This document shows positions 8,982-18,182 of a stretch of 39,530 bases of DNA, piece after piece. The stretch spans positions 1 to 39,530 of the forward strand of contig DUAE01000001.1 of NCBI GenBank assembly GCA_012960975.1, written 5' to 3'. The translations under genes and the position numbers were made by a program. Position 1 is the first letter of the stretch; each line of letters opens with the position of its first letter. The notes beneath the pieces were generated by a model, which worked only from the letters and a program-made list of their open reading frames with translations, searched no databases and was not told the origin of the DNA. This stretch comes from Candidatus Poseidoniales archaeon. GTDB taxonomy: Archaea > Thermoplasmatota > Poseidoniia > Poseidoniales > Thalassarchaeaceae.

Positions 8982-10612
8982 AGGTCTAAATTATAATGTA
9001 AACCGACATTTTCACGGCGAGCGATGGAGCTGTCGACAACCAACTTTGCCGTATCGAGAAGATTGCGTAATTCGACTAAATCTTGAGTCGGTTTACACGC
9101 ACGCCAAACCAATTCAACCTCTTCTGAAAGATGGGTGATTCTACGTTTGGCACGCTTCAATCTAGAGTCACTCTTGACCAAACCAACATCGAGTGTCATT
9201 GTCGAGCGTAATACCTCAAGGTCGGCACGAAGCGGTGAATGCTCAATGAGAACATCGAGATGATCAGCTCGCCAAAGTGGTAAATCATCTCGTAATTCTG
9301 GCAATGAATTAGTTTCAGCCTGCTCAATCAGGTCTTTGGCAGCTCGCTCGGAGTAAACCACCGCTTCAAGCAGGCTATTTGAGGCGAGTCGATTTGCTCC
9401 GTGAAGTCCGGTGCAAGCAACCTCGCCAATCGCATACAATCCACTCATCTTCACGCCATTGACTAGAGCTCGGCCGATTTCATCAACAGCAATTCCACCA
9501 ACCATGTAGTGGGCGGCGGGTACAACTGGAATGGGATCTGGTCCGAGGGAAATTCCATGTGAGGAGAGGTGATTTGCAATCATTGGGAAATGATGTCGTA
9601 AATCAGTGGCATCGAGGTGTTCGGTAACTAATATCACATTCCTATCGCCGCTTCGCTTCAATTCTGTATCTGTGGCTCGGGCGACGATATCTCTAGTTCC
9701 TAGAGATCCAAGTGGTGAGTAATCTTTCATGTAGGAAAAATTTTCTGGATTTGCTCCTTCATCTGTAATCTTCCAATCAGAATAATTTGATTTTGTCATC
9801 AAGATTGCGCCATGTCCACGCATCGCTTCTGTGATTAAGAACGGTTTCGTATCAGAAATCGCTAGTGATGTGGGGTGAAATTGAATGAATTCCATATCTT
9901 TGATGTCGGCTCCGGCACGATATGCCATGCCGACTCCGTCTCCTGTTGCAATCGCAGGGTTAGTTGTCGCTCGATGTAAATGACCCGCCCCTCCTGTTGC
10001 TAATACGATGGCTCGAGCCGGTAATGTGTGGACATTGCCTGCTGGTGACAAGCACCAAATCCCACAAATTCCAGCACTAGGATTGCCATATTCACGCAGG
10101 ATTAAGTCAATTGCCATCCAATTTTCATTGATTGAAAAATCAGAATCCATCTCATCTTTTGCACGCTTGGTCAACGCTCTTTCAATCTCCGCTCCAGTCG
10201 CATCTTTTGAATGCAAAATCCGACGATCAGAATGTCCCCCCTCTCTCGCCTTGTCGTATTCTCCATCTTCGCCCTTGTCGAAACGCACACCGTGTTTTTC
10301 CAAATCACGGATTCTATCGGCGGCTTCTGCGACTACGGAGTGAACAACTTCTTCGTTGCATAAACCGGCTCCTGAAGCAATCGTATCAGTGACGTGAGTG
10401 GCGAGTGCTCCCGAATCATTAGGGTTGAGAACGCCTGCAATTCCACCTTGAGCCCAATTAGTACTGGAAGTTGAAATTGCTTTTTTGGTCACCAATGCAA
10501 CTTTCAGTCCAGCGCTAGCGCAGCGGTGGGCGAGGAATAAGCCGGCGATACCTGAACCGACGACAATTACGTCAACGGGGGTCATAAGCTCAGCAGAATC
10601 CATGTTCCCCAT
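8972..10612 (-). CDS. nadB: L-aspartate oxidase
   Basis: This FAD enzyme oxidises L-aspartate to iminoaspartate, the first step of de novo NAD synthesis; NadA and NadC are not in this window. The 546-residue product belongs to the succinate dehydrogenase/fumarate reductase flavoprotein family: an FAD-binding VIVVGSGIAGLFLAHRCASAG near the N-terminus, STNWAQGGIAGVL, EFIQFHPTSLA, an active-site HGAILM/REAMRGHG region, and the flavin-site HGANRLASNSLLEAVV near residue 400. The helical C-terminal domain is present. The first ATG (10612) has GGAGATG upstream; methionines at residues 4 and 10 are alternatives, with GGGGAAC before the former. It is convergent with panE and divergent from smc. Confidence 0.93.
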   Translation of the reverse strand: MGNMDSAELMTPVDVIVVGSGIAGLFLAHRCASAGLKVALVTKKAISTSSTNWAQGGIAGVLNPNDSGALATHVTDTIASGAGLCNEEVVHSVVAEAADRIRDLEKHGVRFDKGEDGEYDKAREGGHSDRRILHSKDATGAEIERALTKRAKDEMDSDFSINENWMAIDLILREYGNPSAGICGIWCLSPAGNVHTLPARAIVLATGGAGHLHRATTNPAIATGDGVGMAYRAGADIKDMEFIQFHPTSLAISDTKPFLITEAMRGHGAILMTKSNYSDWKITDEGANPENFSYMKDYSPLGSLGTRDIVARATDTELKRSGDRNVILVTEHLDATDLRHHFPMIANHLSSHGISLGPDPIPVVPAAHYMVGGIAVDEIGRALVNGVKMSGLYAIGEVACTGLHGANRLASNSLLEAVVYSERAAKDLIEQAETNSLPELRDDLPLWRADHLDVLIEHSPLRADLEVLRSTMTLDVGLVKSDSRLKRAKRRITHLSEEVELVWRACKPTQDLVELRNLLDTAKLVVDSSIARRENVGLHYNLDLVN

Positions 10613-10813
10613 GGCATCTCCAATTCATAAAATGCAATGAATCTTCTCTATCTCTTCGCTGTTTCGAAGTATAGTGATCGATGTATTTGGCTTTATTTTT
10701 AGAGGCTGAAAACCGTTGTGCTGCGAGATAGTTTTCCTCAACATTCATAGGCGGTTTGGTTGCGAGCACGAGAATGTCGTCGGCGAAAAACAGTACGACA
10801 AAATGGTGATGGG

Positions 10814-13800
10814 ATGCATCTTATTCGAATTGAATTGGACAATTTCAAATCATTTGGTGGTGAAATTACTATTCCCTTCGACGAAGGATTCACTGCAATT
10901 ACTGGCCCAAACGGCTCAGGTAAGTCAAATTGTGGTGATGCTGTACAATTTGTTCTTGGGCCAAAATCGTCGAAAACGCTACGGGCATCAAATGTCACTG
11001 AGTTAATTTTCAATGGGGGGGGCAGAGGTAAGGCTGCTCGACATATGTCTGCAACATTAGTTTTCCATAATTCACCAGAAATAGATGATCGACGCAGATT
11101 GAGAATCGATACCGATGAGGTTTCATTTACTCGCTCTGTTCGTCTAAATCGAAAGAGTAATCCAATCTCATCCTACAGAATCAACGACGAACCGTCATCT
11201 GCGACGGAGATGCGACGAGTTCTAGCAGAAGCCGGATTGCACGGCGATGGATACAACATCGTTTTGCAGGGGGATGTCACCAAACTTGCAACGATGACGC
11301 CTTACAAGCGCCGTGGCGTATTGGAAGAGGTTGCAGGCGTAACTGCTTATGATGATGAAATTCGCCGAGCGAATAATCAAAGAAAGCATGTCGAAAACAA
11401 TATCGAGACAATCGATGTTTTCGAAGATGATCAGAAGAAGCGCTTGAAGGGATTGGAAAAGGAACGCACCCAAGCCCTCAAGTTCAATGAACTCAAAGGT
11501 GAACTCAATGTGTCAAAAATTATCTTACACCAATCTAGACATCGTAACAGAATCGATGAGGTGAGGTTGCTCGGTGATGAGCGCTCAAATTATTCCGATG
11601 AGGTCGAGATACTGAAGAGACAACTTCATTCTGGAAATCTCAAGTTAGGTGAATACGATGAAGAATTAGTTCAGATTGGCACTGATCTCGACGATATCAT
11701 GAGCGGCGATGCACGACAATTGCTCGAGGCGATCCGACAACATGAAATCGATGCCGAAACGAATTCGGATAGAATTGGCGATCATAATCGCTCAATCTCT
11801 GAAGCCGAGGGTGATATCGAACAAATCGGCGATGATTTAGAAGCAGCTCAATCTGCGAAGGATGCTGCTGAAGCGAGCCTCAATGATGCCCATAATTCTT
11901 TGAAATCCTCTCATACCGCCTCTCTTCAAGCAGCAAAAGATGAGGAAGAGGCAAGAAATGCAATCGAATTAGGCGACCGCCATGGTCGCGATTTGAATCG
12001 AGCATTAGGGAAAGCGAATGAGTTGGTCGATGAGACACACATAGCTCATGCTGAAGCGAGACTTGCTGCCGACCGTGCAGAACAAAATACTCAACTAGCC
12101 TCAGAAAAACTCGCTGATTTAGAAGAGGAATATGAAGATGCTACAATGGCTCGGGACGACCTTGAATTGGTTGGAGAGGATTTGCAGGACGGCGGTAATA
12201 CCGTTGATCGCGGATCCTTAGCTGAGGAAATGCGCCGTCTGACAAAGCAGGAAAACAGCCTGCGTGAAGACCGCGACCGCGCTGAAATTCGAGCTCGTGA
12301 CTCAGAAGTAGCCCTCGCAAAATCTCGGGCTCGTGCCGAAACCCGCGCGAGCCGTCCCGGCTCCTCTATCACTCTCGCCGCATTGACCAAACTTCGCCAA
12401 AGCGGCGAGGTGAAAGGAATTCTTGGCTCGCTTGGCGAACTGTGTTCACCGAAAGATCCAGCTCACGAAGAAGCATTGTCGAATGCCCTTGGTGGCGGGC
12501 TTCGAAGTATTGTCGTTACCGATGATGAAGTCGCAGCAAATTGCATCAAATGGCTCAGACTAAATGGGGGTGGCCGAGCAACTTTCTTGCCACTAAATAG
12601 ATTGAGTGTCAGCCGGCCACAAGGTCGAACATTAATCGTAGTAAATAATCCAGGAGTATTTGGATTTGCAAAAGACCTTCTAGAGTACGATGATGAAATT
12701 GACTTGGCAGTAAGGTATGCCTCAAGAAATACGCTAATTGTTCAATCCATGGATGTCGCCCGTAGAAATATGGGTGGTGTCAGAATGGTCACACTCAAGG
12801 GCGATATAATCGAAGGTTCAGGGGCTATGACTGGCGGTTCTCCTGGTTCCTCAAATCGTTCTTCTTTTGGTGGTGGCGGCCAAAACTCCCTCGGTCTTGA
12901 CAAGCTTGAGCGAGCAGTTGAGGAAGCAAATTTGGTTTATTCTACAGTCGAAGCCGCTCTGCGTGAACTGCGTTCAAATCAGCAAATTTTGCGCGACCAA
13001 ATCAATGGTTTAGATGGTAGCGATCATTCTGTCAAGGTGCGAGAGTGGAAGTCTGATTTGTCGAGAGCTCAGAAAGATGTCGATGAAATTGGCAATAAAA
13101 TAATTACTGCAAGAGAAGGATTTAGAAATTTCGAGAAAGTATATTCTTCTGCAAAACTTCAAGCGGAATCTGCTCAAAAGACTCTTGATGATGCTATGGT
13201 TGCTAGAACGAATGCAGCAAATACACTTCAAAATCACACGCCAGATCACCTCTCGCAAATTCTTAGGAATGCGGAACGGACACGAACAGAATCCGAGCGA
13301 ACTCGCCTCGCCTCTGAAGCATCAATTTCTACAGAAAAGGAAAGAATGGGGATTCTTGATGCTCGAGTAAGTGAGCTTACTCGGCAAATTTCACGCAGTC
13401 AGGGTGCGATAGAATCGGCTTTACTTGCGGTTCAGTCTCTGACCGAATCAATAAATAAATCAAAGACGGAATTAATCGAATTGAAAGGCCAAGCATCTCA
13501 ATTCGATGAAGAACAACAACTCCTCACCGATAGGAGGGAGGAAATAATCGGTGAACGAGCGAGTTTACGAACTTCGCTCGATACTATGTCACAGAAACGA
13601 CAAACATTCTCATCACGTATCGAAGAATTGTCGATTCAAATTCAACAAAAGCGGCTTGCGGTCGATGAGATCGTTGCTGAGTTAGCTGCTGAGCACATCG
13701 AGGTGCCAGCAGCAGATATCCAACTACCTACAGTGGCCGAGGCGGAGAGGAGCGTGCAGGGACTCGAGCGCCGCCTCGGTCATCTCGGCGATGTCAATAT

Positions 13801-14815
13801 GCTTGCAATCGAGCAGTACGATATCGCCGTAGAAAGAATTGCTGGGCTGGTAGAAGATGGGAAACTATTGCGTCAACGCCGTGAAGATTTGGTCTCGATT
13901 GTAGATAAATTACAAACCGAGAGAAAATCACGATTATTGTTGGTCTTTGAAAATGTAAACAAAAACTTCAGTCGTGTTTACGAAATTTTACAACCAAACG
14001 GATTCGGCAGTCTGAGATTGGAGAATCCGAAGAACCCGTTCGAGGGCGGATTGGAAATGGATTGTGTTCCGCCAGGAAAGAGCCGCCGAACTCGCAGAAA
14101 CTTACTATCTGGTGGTGAAATGTCGATGGCGGCTCTTGCACTAATTTTCGCGATACAAGATTATGAACCAAGTCCATTCTATTACTTCGATGAGGTCGAT
14201 CAAAATCTTGACCCATTCAATTGCGAGCGCATCGCAACGCTTTGCCGAATGCGCTCGCAACGCGCTCAATTCATCATGGTCACTTTGAGAAAAGTTAGCT
14301 TGATGCTAGCCGACCATCACATTGGAATCACACATGCGGGGGATGGGCTCAGTCGCCGAATCACCGACTTTAACAGGGCTGCTGCCCTAGAAATGAGTGA
14401 GGAATTAGAACGAGAGGAACGTTCCAGGAAGCGATCTGAGGAGGAACGCAATTCACTTGTCTTGCCAGACCCTGCTACAATGCCCAGAGTTCCTGAAGCT
14501 CTCGGTACCCCTAAATCTCTTGGTGGATTGGCAGATAGAGCAGGTGTTGAAACTAAAGATTCCGCTGAAATAGGTGAGGATTCATCAACAGAACTAGATC
14601 AAGTGGTTTTGGCTGAAACTGAAATTGAACTTCCTGCGGATGAGGTGAGCGCATTCGAATCATTGATTGAGCGAACAGATGATTGGTCAGAGGATATCGA
14701 GGAATCTGACATTATTCAAAATGCGATAGTCGATGAACAACAATCCGAAATTGAATCGAAATCAGAAATTACAGAAGTACTCGATTCAGATACTTCAGAA
14801 ATTGATATAGAGTGA
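10814..14815 (+). CDS. smc: chromosome segregation protein SMC
   Basis: This is the ATPase of the condensin-type SMC-ScpAB complex, which compacts and segregates the chromosome. The 1333-residue product has the N-terminal ATP-binding half (Walker A GPNGSGKSN, residues 31-39), a long coiled coil, a hinge domain with GGGLRSIVVTDDE and GGGRATFLPLNRL, a return coiled coil, and the C-terminal half with signature LLSGGEMSMAALALIF and Walker B FYYFDEVDQNLD. After the usual end (FNRAAAL) there is an acidic, low-complexity tail of about 141 residues that typical SMC proteins lack. ATG 10814 follows GGTGATGGG; an in-frame upstream ATG at 10760 would add 18 residues before the conserved start HLIRIELDNFKSFGG and is unlikely. 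scpA and scpB follow directly. Confidence 0.97.
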   Translation: MHLIRIELDNFKSFGGEITIPFDEGFTAITGPNGSGKSNCGDAVQFVLGPKSSKTLRASNVTELIFNGGGRGKAARHMSATLVFHNSPEIDDRRRLRIDTDEVSFTRSVRLNRKSNPISSYRINDEPSSATEMRRVLAEAGLHGDGYNIVLQGDVTKLATMTPYKRRGVLEEVAGVTAYDDEIRRANNQRKHVENNIETIDVFEDDQKKRLKGLEKERTQALKFNELKGELNVSKIILHQSRHRNRIDEVRLLGDERSNYSDEVEILKRQLHSGNLKLGEYDEELVQIGTDLDDIMSGDARQLLEAIRQHEIDAETNSDRIGDHNRSISEAEGDIEQIGDDLEAAQSAKDAAEASLNDAHNSLKSSHTASLQAAKDEEEARNAIELGDRHGRDLNRALGKANELVDETHIAHAEARLAADRAEQNTQLASEKLADLEEEYEDATMARDDLELVGEDLQDGGNTVDRGSLAEEMRRLTKQENSLREDRDRAEIRARDSEVALAKSRARAETRASRPGSSITLAALTKLRQSGEVKGILGSLGELCSPKDPAHEEALSNALGGGLRSIVVTDDEVAANCIKWLRLNGGGRATFLPLNRLSVSRPQGRTLIVVNNPGVFGFAKDLLEYDDEIDLAVRYASRNTLIVQSMDVARRNMGGVRMVTLKGDIIEGSGAMTGGSPGSSNRSSFGGGGQNSLGLDKLERAVEEANLVYSTVEAALRELRSNQQILRDQINGLDGSDHSVKVREWKSDLSRAQKDVDEIGNKIITAREGFRNFEKVYSSAKLQAESAQKTLDDAMVARTNAANTLQNHTPDHLSQILRNAERTRTESERTRLASEASISTEKERMGILDARVSELTRQISRSQGAIESALLAVQSLTESINKSKTELIELKGQASQFDEEQQLLTDRREEIIGERASLRTSLDTMSQKRQTFSSRIEELSIQIQQKRLAVDEIVAELAAEHIEVPAADIQLPTVAEAERSVQGLERRLGHLGDVNMLAIEQYDIAVERIAGLVEDGKLLRQRREDLVSIVDKLQTERKSRLLLVFENVNKNFSRVYEILQPNGFGSLRLENPKNPFEGGLEMDCVPPGKSRRTRRNLLSGGEMSMAALALIFAIQDYEPSPFYYFDEVDQNLDPFNCERIATLCRMRSQRAQFIMVTLRKVSLMLADHHIGITHAGDGLSRRITDFNRAAALEMSEELEREERSRKRSEEERNSLVLPDPATMPRVPEALGTPKSLGGLADRAGVETKDSAEIGEDSSTELDQVVLAETEIELPADEVSAFESLIERTDDWSEDIEESDIIQNAIVDEQQSEIESKSEITEVLDSDTSEIDIE

Positions 14816-14824
14816 GTTGAGAAT

Positions 14825-15838
14825 ATGGGAATTTTCGATGGTACAGCGATGAAGGAAGACATTGTCTCCCGACTCATGATAGGCGAAACCGACCTTCAAA
14901 CTAGTCAATACCTCGATAGATTAGTCGAACTGTCTCAACTCGAAGAGGCCGAGCATCAATTTCTCATCGAACCATTCGACCGTTCCGTCGCTCTAGTTTT
15001 CCAAATGTTCCAATCGAGCGACCTCGACCCGTGGGATGTCGATTTGAGCGCTTTTCTGAAGATGTTTAACAAGCGAATTGACGAGGCAGAAAATATCGAT
15101 TTACCCACATGCGGACGCCTTGTCAGAATGGCTTGGGCAATTCTTCGTGGCCAAGCATCGACATTAATTGAGCGCCAAGAAAGAGCTCTCATAGAGGATG
15201 AGGAAGAGGATACCTGGGATTTCCACGATACTTGGGAAACAGAATTTTCTGATGAAGATTACAATTTTTCTGCAACTGTTCTTTCTGGTCAAGCTTCAGA
15301 TGTTCTGCCTTCGATGTTTGAAGGTAGAATTCATCGCGACGAAGGCCGACCAGTTACCTTAGGTGAATTACTGATGGGCTTACAAGCAGCAGGTCGCCTT
15401 TCGGAAGAACAACGATTACGTGAGCAAATCGCCAAAGAACGACGCGAAGCACATGAACGAGCCCGAGCTCAATTCAAAGGCAGTATTCACGTCGAAGATT
15501 TAGAAGCAGATCTTTGCAGAACTTGGAATGTTCTCCGCGATAGAACAATGGATGACAGTGGTATGGTCAATCTCGGTGAGATTGTCGAATTATTAAAGCA
15601 ACAATCTCTCGAAAAAGGCTATTCAGATGATGAAGCGTCGGCGGAAGCACAGGTTACAGCATTGGTTTCTTCATTATTTCTAACTCACCGGGGCTATGTT
15701 GATTTAACTCAAGAGCCTGGCAAAAATGGTTTGATTTCTTTACAAAATTTGCATCAAGATGATACTGATTTCTTATCTTTAAGTGAACGATTAAACCCGA
15801 AAAGTGAACTATTAGGGGGCGTTATTGCAGATGTCTGA
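14825..15838 (+). CDS. scpA: segregation and condensation protein A (kleisin)
   Basis: ScpA is the kleisin that bridges the two SMC heads and recruits ScpB. The 337-residue product carries the diagnostic N-terminal block FDRSVALVFQMFQSSDLDPWDVDLSAFLK, which contacts the SMC neck, an acidic linker (EDEEEDTWDFHD), and a C-terminal region around LFLTHRGYVDLTQE that matches the winged-helix part binding the SMC cap. It is longer than the roughly 250 residues common in bacteria, mainly through the acidic middle. It starts nine bases after smc and its end overlaps the scpB start, so the three genes are one translationally coupled operon. Confidence 0.88.
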   Translation: MGIFDGTAMKEDIVSRLMIGETDLQTSQYLDRLVELSQLEEAEHQFLIEPFDRSVALVFQMFQSSDLDPWDVDLSAFLKMFNKRIDEAENIDLPTCGRLVRMAWAILRGQASTLIERQERALIEDEEEDTWDFHDTWETEFSDEDYNFSATVLSGQASDVLPSMFEGRIHRDEGRPVTLGELLMGLQAAGRLSEEQRLREQIAKERREAHERARAQFKGSIHVEDLEADLCRTWNVLRDRTMDDSGMVNLGEIVELLKQQSLEKGYSDDEASAEAQVTALVSSLFLTHRGYVDLTQEPGKNGLISLQNLHQDDTDFLSLSERLNPKSELLGGVIADV

Positions 15839-16457
15839 AGCGAGCCTTTCCGTCATTCTAGAAGCTATTCTATTCACATCTGGTCGTTCGATGTCAACTG
15901 CTGAATTAGCGGTTATTGTCGAAAAATCCAATGTAAAAGTCGATGCCGCCTTATCAGAACTTCAGTCAAGAATCAAGCGTCGTCAGGATTCAGCTCTTCA
16001 ACTAACAGAGGTTTCAGGGAGGTGGATTTTCGAGGTAAGACCAAATCTTTCAGATCACTTACCTGACTCATTCCGCCCGGACACCCCTCAACGATTATTG
16101 CCAGCGGCTGCGTTAATTGCTTATCATCAGCCGATGGCCCAATCTCAATTGGTCGAAATGCTTGGCCAGAGAGCTTATGATCACGTCCGAGATTTGGCCA
16201 ATTTGGGATTGATCGATCGTCGTCGTGACGGTTTAACTCGTAGATTGACAACAACCAGGCGATTTGCAGAATACTTTGGTTGTCCAGAGGTTGAATACCG
16301 TGCTGTCCGAACTTGGTTCAGGGCAGAGGCGGCTAAGATGGGGTTGACCAGTGCACAGTTAGCAGCTTCTTTAGCACCAGATGAGCAGATGACGATTACA
16401 GAATTCTCAGTAGAAGAAGGGACTTCGACTGAAGTCAGTGTTCAATCTGATGAATAG
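15831..16457 (+). CDS. scpB: segregation and condensation protein B
   Basis: ScpB binds the middle of ScpA as a dimer and completes the SMC complex. The 208-residue product begins SEASLSVILEAILFTSGRSMS, the conserved 'ileAlLF.sg.pls' opening. It has two winged-helix segments, with LPAAALIAYHQPMAQSQLVEMLG and VRDLANLGLIDRRRDGLTRRL-type motifs in the second, followed by the TTRRFAEYFG element. ATG 15831 overlaps the scpA stop by eight bases. A TTG at 15825, nearer to the AGGGGGC Shine-Dalgarno, would add two residues. It ends 38 bp before the convergent HMG-CoA reductase gene. Confidence 0.9.
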   Translation: MSEASLSVILEAILFTSGRSMSTAELAVIVEKSNVKVDAALSELQSRIKRRQDSALQLTEVSGRWIFEVRPNLSDHLPDSFRPDTPQRLLPAAALIAYHQPMAQSQLVEMLGQRAYDHVRDLANLGLIDRRRDGLTRRLTTTRRFAEYFGCPEVEYRAVRTWFRAEAAKMGLTSAQLAASLAPDEQMTITEFSVEEGTSTEVSVQSDE

Positions 16458-16495
16458 GCTTCAGCTTAATCAATCGCTAACGAACGACTCGTGAC

Positions 16496-17791
16496 TCAGT
16501 TGCTACGTATTGAATTTAGAGCTGCTTCGACAGCTGCCATGGTAATGCGCTCACCGCTCTCTCTAACCTTATTTGCCACAGCTTCAATTTCAGTTTCTTC
16601 TGCACCAGCGCTTGCACACATATTGCGAAGATGCAGTTTCATGTGTCCTGCTTGAATTCCAACCGTAGCCAGTGCGCGAAGAGCGCCGAGATTCTGTGCT
16701 AATCCTGCCGCTGCCATACATTTTGCTAATTGGTCGGCGGAATTGATGCCGAGGAGGGCGACATTTGCTTGGGCTCCGGGGTGGATTCGAATCGCTCCAC
16801 CGACGAGGCCGACTGCCATAGGGATCTCAATAGAGCCGACTAGGTTTCCTTCGTTGTCTTTTTCCCAGTGTGTCATTGATCCATATTCTCTTCCATGTGC
16901 ACAATAGGAGTGAGCACCGGATTCAATAGCTCGCCAATCTTGTCCACAAGCGATAGCGATTGGTGAAATGGCATTCATGATCCCTTTGTTGTGTGTTGTT
17001 GCTCGAAACGGGTCTGCTGCAGCGAAATGATAGGCTTGAATTACTCCATCTATTACTTCTGTGCCACGTGTTGCATCTGTCCCTGCATCTGACATTTCCT
17101 CGGGTGTAAAGGTGGCACTTACACGTGCGAGTCTGTGGACTGCTAGGTTACTGATAATTCGTAGGATTACTGTCCCACCAGAGATTGATTCGACTTGAGG
17201 GGCTATGGTTTCAGCCATCGTATTCACCGCATTAGCCCCCATCGCATCTCGACAATCTACTAAGATGTGGACGATGACCATTGGACCGGACATGGTTTCG
17301 ATAATGCGAACTTCGACGTCTCTACAACCGCCGCCGAATTTGACTAGAATCGGGTCAACATCATTACAGGATTGAATCAATCCCTCCTTGGCAGCGAGAA
17401 TGGCATCTCTGGAGGCAGAGGGATTTTCACAACCAACGATTTGAATTTGTCCAATCATGACAGGGTCAGTATTATCTGAAGTAAATCCACCTTTTACTTG
17501 ACATCTTTTTGCCATATTAGAAGCAGCAGCAACAACACTAGCCTCTTCGACTACGAATGGAATTAGGTAATGTTCGTCATCGATGATGAAATTAGTTGCG
17601 ACTCCAATCGGTAAGGAATAGCGTCCAACGACATTCTCGATCATTCGATCAGCGGTGCCTTCGTCTAGCTCGGCATTCTCCCAAGCGGCAATTTGTTCAT
17701 CACTAAGTCCAGCAATTTCTGCAAGCATCTCTCTTCGTTCTGGTACAGAGAGTTTGTAGAATCCTTTCAAACGACTATTGTCAACGGGCAT
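16496..17791 (-). CDS. hydroxymethylglutaryl-CoA reductase, class II
   Basis: The enzyme interconverts HMG-CoA and mevalonate; in archaea it feeds isoprenoid lipid synthesis. The 431-residue product is of class II (Pseudomonas mevalonii type) in length and motifs: ENVVGRYSLPIG at 52-63, catalytic Glu83 in VEEASVV, dinucleotide-binding DAMGAN at 182-187, catalytic Lys269 in HNKGIMN, Asp285 in GQDWRAIE, and His383 in AGHMKLH on the flexible C-terminal flap. ATG 17791 has GGTGG a few bases upstream; an upstream in-frame start would add seven residues. Most archaea use class I; class II in a few archaeal lineages is attributed to transfer from bacteria. Direction (synthesis or degradation) and cofactor cannot be read here; no other mevalonate gene is nearby. 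Confidence 0.94.
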   Translation of the reverse strand: MPVDNSRLKGFYKLSVPERREMLAEIAGLSDEQIAAWENAELDEGTADRMIENVVGRYSLPIGVATNFIIDDEHYLIPFVVEEASVVAAASNMAKRCQVKGGFTSDNTDPVMIGQIQIVGCENPSASRDAILAAKEGLIQSCNDVDPILVKFGGGCRDVEVRIIETMSGPMVIVHILVDCRDAMGANAVNTMAETIAPQVESISGGTVILRIISNLAVHRLARVSATFTPEEMSDAGTDATRGTEVIDGVIQAYHFAAADPFRATTHNKGIMNAISPIAIACGQDWRAIESGAHSYCAHGREYGSMTHWEKDNEGNLVGSIEIPMAVGLVGGAIRIHPGAQANVALLGINSADQLAKCMAAAGLAQNLGALRALATVGIQAGHMKLHLRNMCASAGAEETEIEAVANKVRESGERITMAAVEAALNSIRSN

Positions 17792-18020
17792 GTTTCCACC
17801 GCTCCTTGCCACGCCATTCTGTATCTAACCCCTTTGGATTACCATCATTGTATCCAATTGTTCACTACGGGCCTAGAATGCAATGGGGTGGTTATTATTT
17901 TTCATCACTATCATCATATTTTCCTCTAGAGGTATAGTAGGTACTTCTGGGCTAATTTTGTTTTTTATCTAAATTAGTGATCTCTTACGGGGTGGTAAGT
18001 TCAATTTTGTTAATGGATAA

Positions 18021-18157
18021 TGCGTTAATTTTCCTATTAACGCTTCGCTAACGCATCAATAAAGCGTTAATAATGCGTTAATATCCGCGCACCTAATCCT
18101 CAAAACAAGCAATTTTTAAATGTTTTCGAAATACCGCTGAAAAAATAAAGCGTTAAT
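18021..18157 (+). repeat. GCGTTAAT repeat cluster (iteron- or operator-like)
   Basis: Perfect copies of GCGTTAAT lie at 18022-18029, 18064-18071, 18075-18082 and 18150-18157, with one inverted copy (ATTAACGC) at 18036-18043. Degenerate copies are CTAACGCA at 18048-18055 (inverted) and GCGTAATTAAGCG near 18171-18183. The two central copies are 11 bp apart, one helical turn. The last copy overlaps the TATA-like box of the downstream gene. The arrangement suits cooperative binding of a protein, possibly the winged-helix product encoded just downstream, either for autoregulation or as an origin-like site. Confidence 0.75.
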
Positions 18158-18160
18158 TTA
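18153..18160 (+). promoter_or_regulatory. TATA-like box of the AAA+ gene
   Basis: TTAATTTA is centred 26-27 bp upstream of GTG 18183, the usual archaeal TATA-to-start distance, which predicts a leaderless transcript. It overlaps the last GCGTTAAT repeat, so a repeat-binding protein would block TBP. Placement is inferred. Confidence 0.45.
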
Positions 18161-18182
18161 GCCTATGGAAGCGTAATTAAGC

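Larger units (their letters stand above)
17792..18182. other. 391-bp AT-rich divergent intergenic region
   Basis: This is the longest gene-free stretch in the window, between the divergent HMG-CoA reductase and AAA+ genes. No coding frame, tRNA or known riboswitch pattern was found. It contains a perfect 10-bp palindrome CCTCTAGAGG (17923-17932), T-rich tracts (17955-17970), and the GCGTTAAT repeat cluster described separately. The composition is clearly richer in A and T than the flanking genes, especially from 17940 to 18180. Confidence 0.8.

Noticed and set aside
10760-10813. Upstream extension of SMC by 18 residues
   Set aside because: The extra residues are Arg-rich and unconserved; ATG 10814 has a Shine-Dalgarno and gives the canonical start.
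16110-16117. Single GCGTTAAT inside scpB
   Set aside because: It is one isolated copy in frame as Ala-Leu-Ile codons; chance occurrence is enough to explain it.
17881-18182. CRISPR-like array in the 17.9-18.2 kb gap
   Set aside because: The repeats are only 8 bp, irregularly spaced and in both orientations, and no cas gene is present.
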